Below the pieces are notes generated by a model. The model had not been told where the DNA came from, made no database searches, and saw only the letters and a list, made by a program, of their open reading frames with translations. A DNA stretch of 7,730 nucleotides, from positions 1 to 7,730 of the forward strand of contig JAKUTA010000052.1 in assembly GCA_022447885.1 (NCBI GenBank), read 5' to 3'. Source of the stretch: Candidatus Poseidoniales archaeon (lineage in GTDB: Archaea; Thermoplasmatota; Poseidoniia; Poseidoniales; Thalassarchaeaceae). The position numbers and the translations under genes are program-made. Positions 5,792-7,730 of this stretch are shown piece by piece. Numbering within the stretch: position 1 is the stretch's first letter; every line of letters starts with the position of its first letter.

Positions 5792-5874
5792 GCCGAGATC
5801 GCATAGCCCGGTATCGCGGTGGATTCGAAATCCACTGTCCTTTGGACGCGGGAGTTCAAATCTCTCTCTCGGCG
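5792..5874 (+). tRNA. tRNA-Ser, anticodon CGA
   Basis: A complete class II tRNA decoding UCG. The acceptor stem GCCGAGA (5792-5798) pairs perfectly with TCTCGGC (5867-5873), with discriminator G at 5874. The anticodon arm is GTGGA, loop TTCGAAA and TCCAC, with anticodon CGA at 5826-5828. The long variable arm GTCC-TTT-GGAC (5837-5847) is characteristic of tRNA-Ser. The T arm is GGGAG, loop TTCAAAT and CTCTC, with one G-U pair. The D loop holds the GG needed for tertiary contact (5810-5811). The D stem is weak: positions 10-25 and 11-24 pair, but A12 faces C23. No CCA is encoded and no intron is present. The 3' end is 13 bases from the convergent nuclease gene's stop. Confidence 0.95.
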
Positions 5875-5887
5875 CCTCGAACCATCC

Positions 5888-7730
5888 TCAATCATCGAGG
5901 ACCAACCGCGTGGTATGCGCCCAGGTCACCTTGCCTTCGAGCACCAACGTCCCGAACTGGTCCTTCGCCGTCGCCCCGACGACCAGCACATCGTGTCCTC
6001 GCTCGGGAGCATAGGCGAGCAGCATCTGGGGAGCCTTGTCACGGCCCCACATTTGGAAGCCGATCACGCCGGTGGCATCGACCAGCCGCGTTCCCCACTT
6101 GGTTCCGCCATCCGAGTATTGCTTGTGCTCGAAGTTGAACAGCCTGCCGCGGATGTTCCACCGCTGCGGTTCGAGTTCGTCGAACGGCGAGTCGTCCGCA
6201 TCGGGGTTGGGCGCCTGCTCGATGCTTCCACTGCTGCTGACATCGATGCGGATGTGACTCTTGAGATCCGGCTTGTACCCAGCCGCCGGGATGATGTCCC
6301 GCAGCCGGACCATCTCCCCATCGACCAGCCAGTCGGGTTGCTCGTAGCCCTCCTGCTTCACCACCACGGCGACCCATCCGCCATCCTCGAAGTCGAGGAA
6401 GAACTCCAGCGCCTCAACCTCGTTCTTGGGCCACTGCAGCTCCATGCGTGCCTTGCGCACCCGCCCACGCACGTTCTTCCATGGGTCGATGTCGCCGATG
6501 GCGGTGCACTCGAGGGTCGTGCTCACCAGTAACGGGTTGGTGGCCTCGCCGCCGTTCGGCAGTTCCTCCAGGAAGGGTGAACCGTCGCACACCGGGGCGT
6601 ATTCGCACTGCTGGCACCGCGTATCGGGGTGCAGCGCAGGCTTGCCGGACGGCTCGCCACCAGGAGCGAATATGCGCACCTGTTCCGGCTCCGGGGGGAA
6701 GTCAGCCTCATCGAGTTCAACTGGCTCCCTGATGCGCTCGAACACGTCGTGCAGCCGCGTCTCGAGCCTGAGCAACCCTGCCTCATCCGGAACGCGCATG
6801 GGTTTGCGGACCGGCACCCCGAGATACCAGATCTCCTCGGCCACCACCATCTCCTGACGGTCGTGTGTCACCCACCACAGGTAGGCGTAGGTAGCCATCT
6901 GCTCGGGATAGCCGAAGGAATAGTCCGACGTGCCATTGCTCGCCTTCACGTCGAAGATGCGCACGTCACCGGTCCAGCGATAGACGAGATCGTACTCACC
7001 TTGCAACCAGCCATCCGGGTGCACCGTGGACATGGAGAAATCGCTCGCGTCAGGGTCGCAGAACCACGGTCGCGCCAGCTCCCACGCCTCGCACCAGGTG
7101 ATGTCGCCCTCAGCCCGTGCCGCCGGGTGGGGGTCGGGATGATCGTAGGGGAATCCGTCCGGCGCCGGCCACTGCGGCCGCTCTCCTCCGCTACGGAAGC
7201 CGGCTAGATGTGGCCCGCCTCCAGCCGCGATGCAGTCCTCGACCTCATCGAGGTGGAAGCGGATGCCCGCTCTGACCATCTCGAGAATCGATTCCATGTT
7301 CTTCGCCTCGAACTCATCCCAGTCACCCACCCGGTTGGCGTCCGCCTCCCAAGCCTGGCGCTCTTTCTCCCATTCGCGCGGGAGGTGCACATCAGCGCGG
7401 GCGAGCGCCCACTCCTCCATTTCAGCGCGGTTGGTCGGCCACTCTTCCTCGGGCCGCGCCGGCAGAACGGGACCCGGCCAGTCAGCCGCTGGGTGAGTCG
7501 AGGGTCTTTGGATCGGGTCGAGGGCTCGGCCGGCATGGATGGGTACAACGTCCATCAGCGGGGTATCGAAGGTCTCGGATGTATCGCCGGGGAAGATGAG
7601 CACGGGAGAGTCGCGCATGACGCGGCAGAGGGCGTCTTCCACGGAGTGGCCCATTGCGAAGATCGGAGGGACTCCCCCAAGCAAGCCCAGTTCGTAGCGG
7701 TTCCACCACATGCGCGGGCAGCGCCTGTAC
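5888..7730 (-). CDS. Cas4/RecB-like PD-(D/E)XK nuclease with two OB-fold-like segments (start beyond right edge)
   Basis: At least 613 residues are visible, numbered here from Tyr at 7727-7729. The first in-window ATG (7709-7711) is internal, because the frame upstream reads YRRCPR. CPRMWWNRYELG is the usual opening of Fe-S RecB-like nucleases. The Fe-S ligands would be C4 plus C372, C375 and C381 (C-x2-C-x5-C in RCQQCEYAPVCDG). Nuclease motifs are GEYDLVYRW (Asp247), then IFDVKAS (Asp260-x-Lys262), then YPEQMATYAY (Gln277). In motif I the usual G-x-x-V-H is GHSVE, with Glu31 where His is common. About 200 residues lie between motifs I and II, an unusually long, Trp- and acid-rich insert. After the Fe-S set, NVRGRVRK (from 419) and NIRGRLFNFE (from 525) open two OB-fold-like segments; the second contains RLVDATGVIGFQMWGRD. 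This suggests a single-strand-DNA-directed repair or processing nuclease. It is not a CRISPR Cas4 by context: no cas gene or array is present. Confidence 0.82.
   Translation of the reverse strand, partial: YRRCPRMWWNRYELGLLGGVPPIFAMGHSVEDALCRVMRDSPVLIFPGDTSETFDTPLMDVVPIHAGRALDPIQRPSTHPAADWPGPVLPARPEEEWPTNRAEMEEWALARADVHLPREWEKERQAWEADANRVGDWDEFEAKNMESILEMVRAGIRFHLDEVEDCIAAGGGPHLAGFRSGGERPQWPAPDGFPYDHPDPHPAARAEGDITWCEAWELARPWFCDPDASDFSMSTVHPDGWLQGEYDLVYRWTGDVRIFDVKASNGTSDYSFGYPEQMATYAYLWWVTHDRQEMVVAEEIWYLGVPVRKPMRVPDEAGLLRLETRLHDVFERIREPVELDEADFPPEPEQVRIFAPGGEPSGKPALHPDTRCQQCEYAPVCDGSPFLEELPNGGEATNPLLVSTTLECTAIGDIDPWKNVRGRVRKARMELQWPKNEVEALEFFLDFEDGGWVAVVVKQEGYEQPDWLVDGEMVRLRDIIPAAGYKPDLKSHIRIDVSSSGSIEQAPNPDADDSPFDELEPQRWNIRGRLFNFEHKQYSDGGTKWGTRLVDATGVIGFQMWGRDKAPQMLLAYAPERGHDVLVVGATAKDQFGTLVLEGKVTWAHTTRLVLDD

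Noticed and set aside
5792..5890. tRNA gene as an integration site for a mobile element
   Set aside because: No integrase, no repeated copy of the tRNA 3' end and no phage-like gene appears in the window; the nuclease merely converges on the tRNA.
5819..7207. Plus-strand open frames opposite the nuclease gene, one of them starting inside the tRNA
   Set aside because: Their translations are low-complexity, and the minus-strand frame holds recognisable nuclease and Fe-S motifs. A gene starting in the tRNA is not credible.
5888..7730. Nuclease as part of a CRISPR-Cas adaptation module (Cas4)
   Set aside because: The Fe-S nuclease core is Cas4-like, but there is no Cas1, Cas2 or repeat array, and the protein is far longer than Cas4, with OB-like segments at its end.

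Overview
The window looks like a GC-rich archaeal chromosome segment. It carries archaeal/eukaryotic-type translation and RNP genes: ribosomal proteins L37e, L44e and S27e, initiation factor aIF2-alpha, and Nop10. The L37e-purF pair and the L44e-S27e-aIF2alpha-Nop10-PAC2 string are known conserved euryarchaeal neighbourhoods. GC content, gene order and protein sequences suggest a marine Thermoplasmatota lineage (Poseidoniales-like, 'Marine Group II'). That placement is inference; no rRNA gene is present to settle it.

Layout. (1) Bases 1-1826, minus strand: two unrecognised membrane proteins (263 aa with about 7 TM segments, 173 aa with about 4), coupled by an ATGA overlap, then ribosomal protein L37e, then the first 63 codons of purF, which runs off the left edge. 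(2) Bases 1827-1981: a divergent promoter region with a perfect 6-bp-stem hairpin beside a TATA-like element. (3) Bases 1982-4392, plus strand: L44e, S27e, aIF2-alpha, Nop10 and a PAC2-family proteasome assembly chaperone. Nop10 and PAC2 are coupled by an ATGA overlap. (4) Bases 4467-5519, plus strand: an AI-2E/PerM-family membrane permease. (5) Bases 5525-5725, minus strand: a 66-aa ubiquitin-like/sulfur-carrier protein ending in Gly-Gly. (6) Bases 5792-5874, plus strand: tRNA-Ser(CGA). (7) Bases 5888 to the right edge, minus strand: a large Cas4/RecB-like PD-(D/E)XK nuclease with an Fe-S cysteine set and two apparent C-terminal OB-fold-like segments. Its start lies outside the window.

Much of the window is growth-linked housekeeping: ribosome assembly, initiation, rRNA pseudouridylation, proteasome assembly and purine synthesis. 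The least ordinary items are the nuclease/OB fusion with an atypical motif I, an L44e that has lost three of four zinc cysteines, a PAC2 chaperone with a C-terminal HbYX-type tail, a tRNA-Ser with a mismatched D stem, and the paired orphan membrane proteins beside L37e. I saw no CRISPR array, insertion sequence, phage gene or other mobile system.
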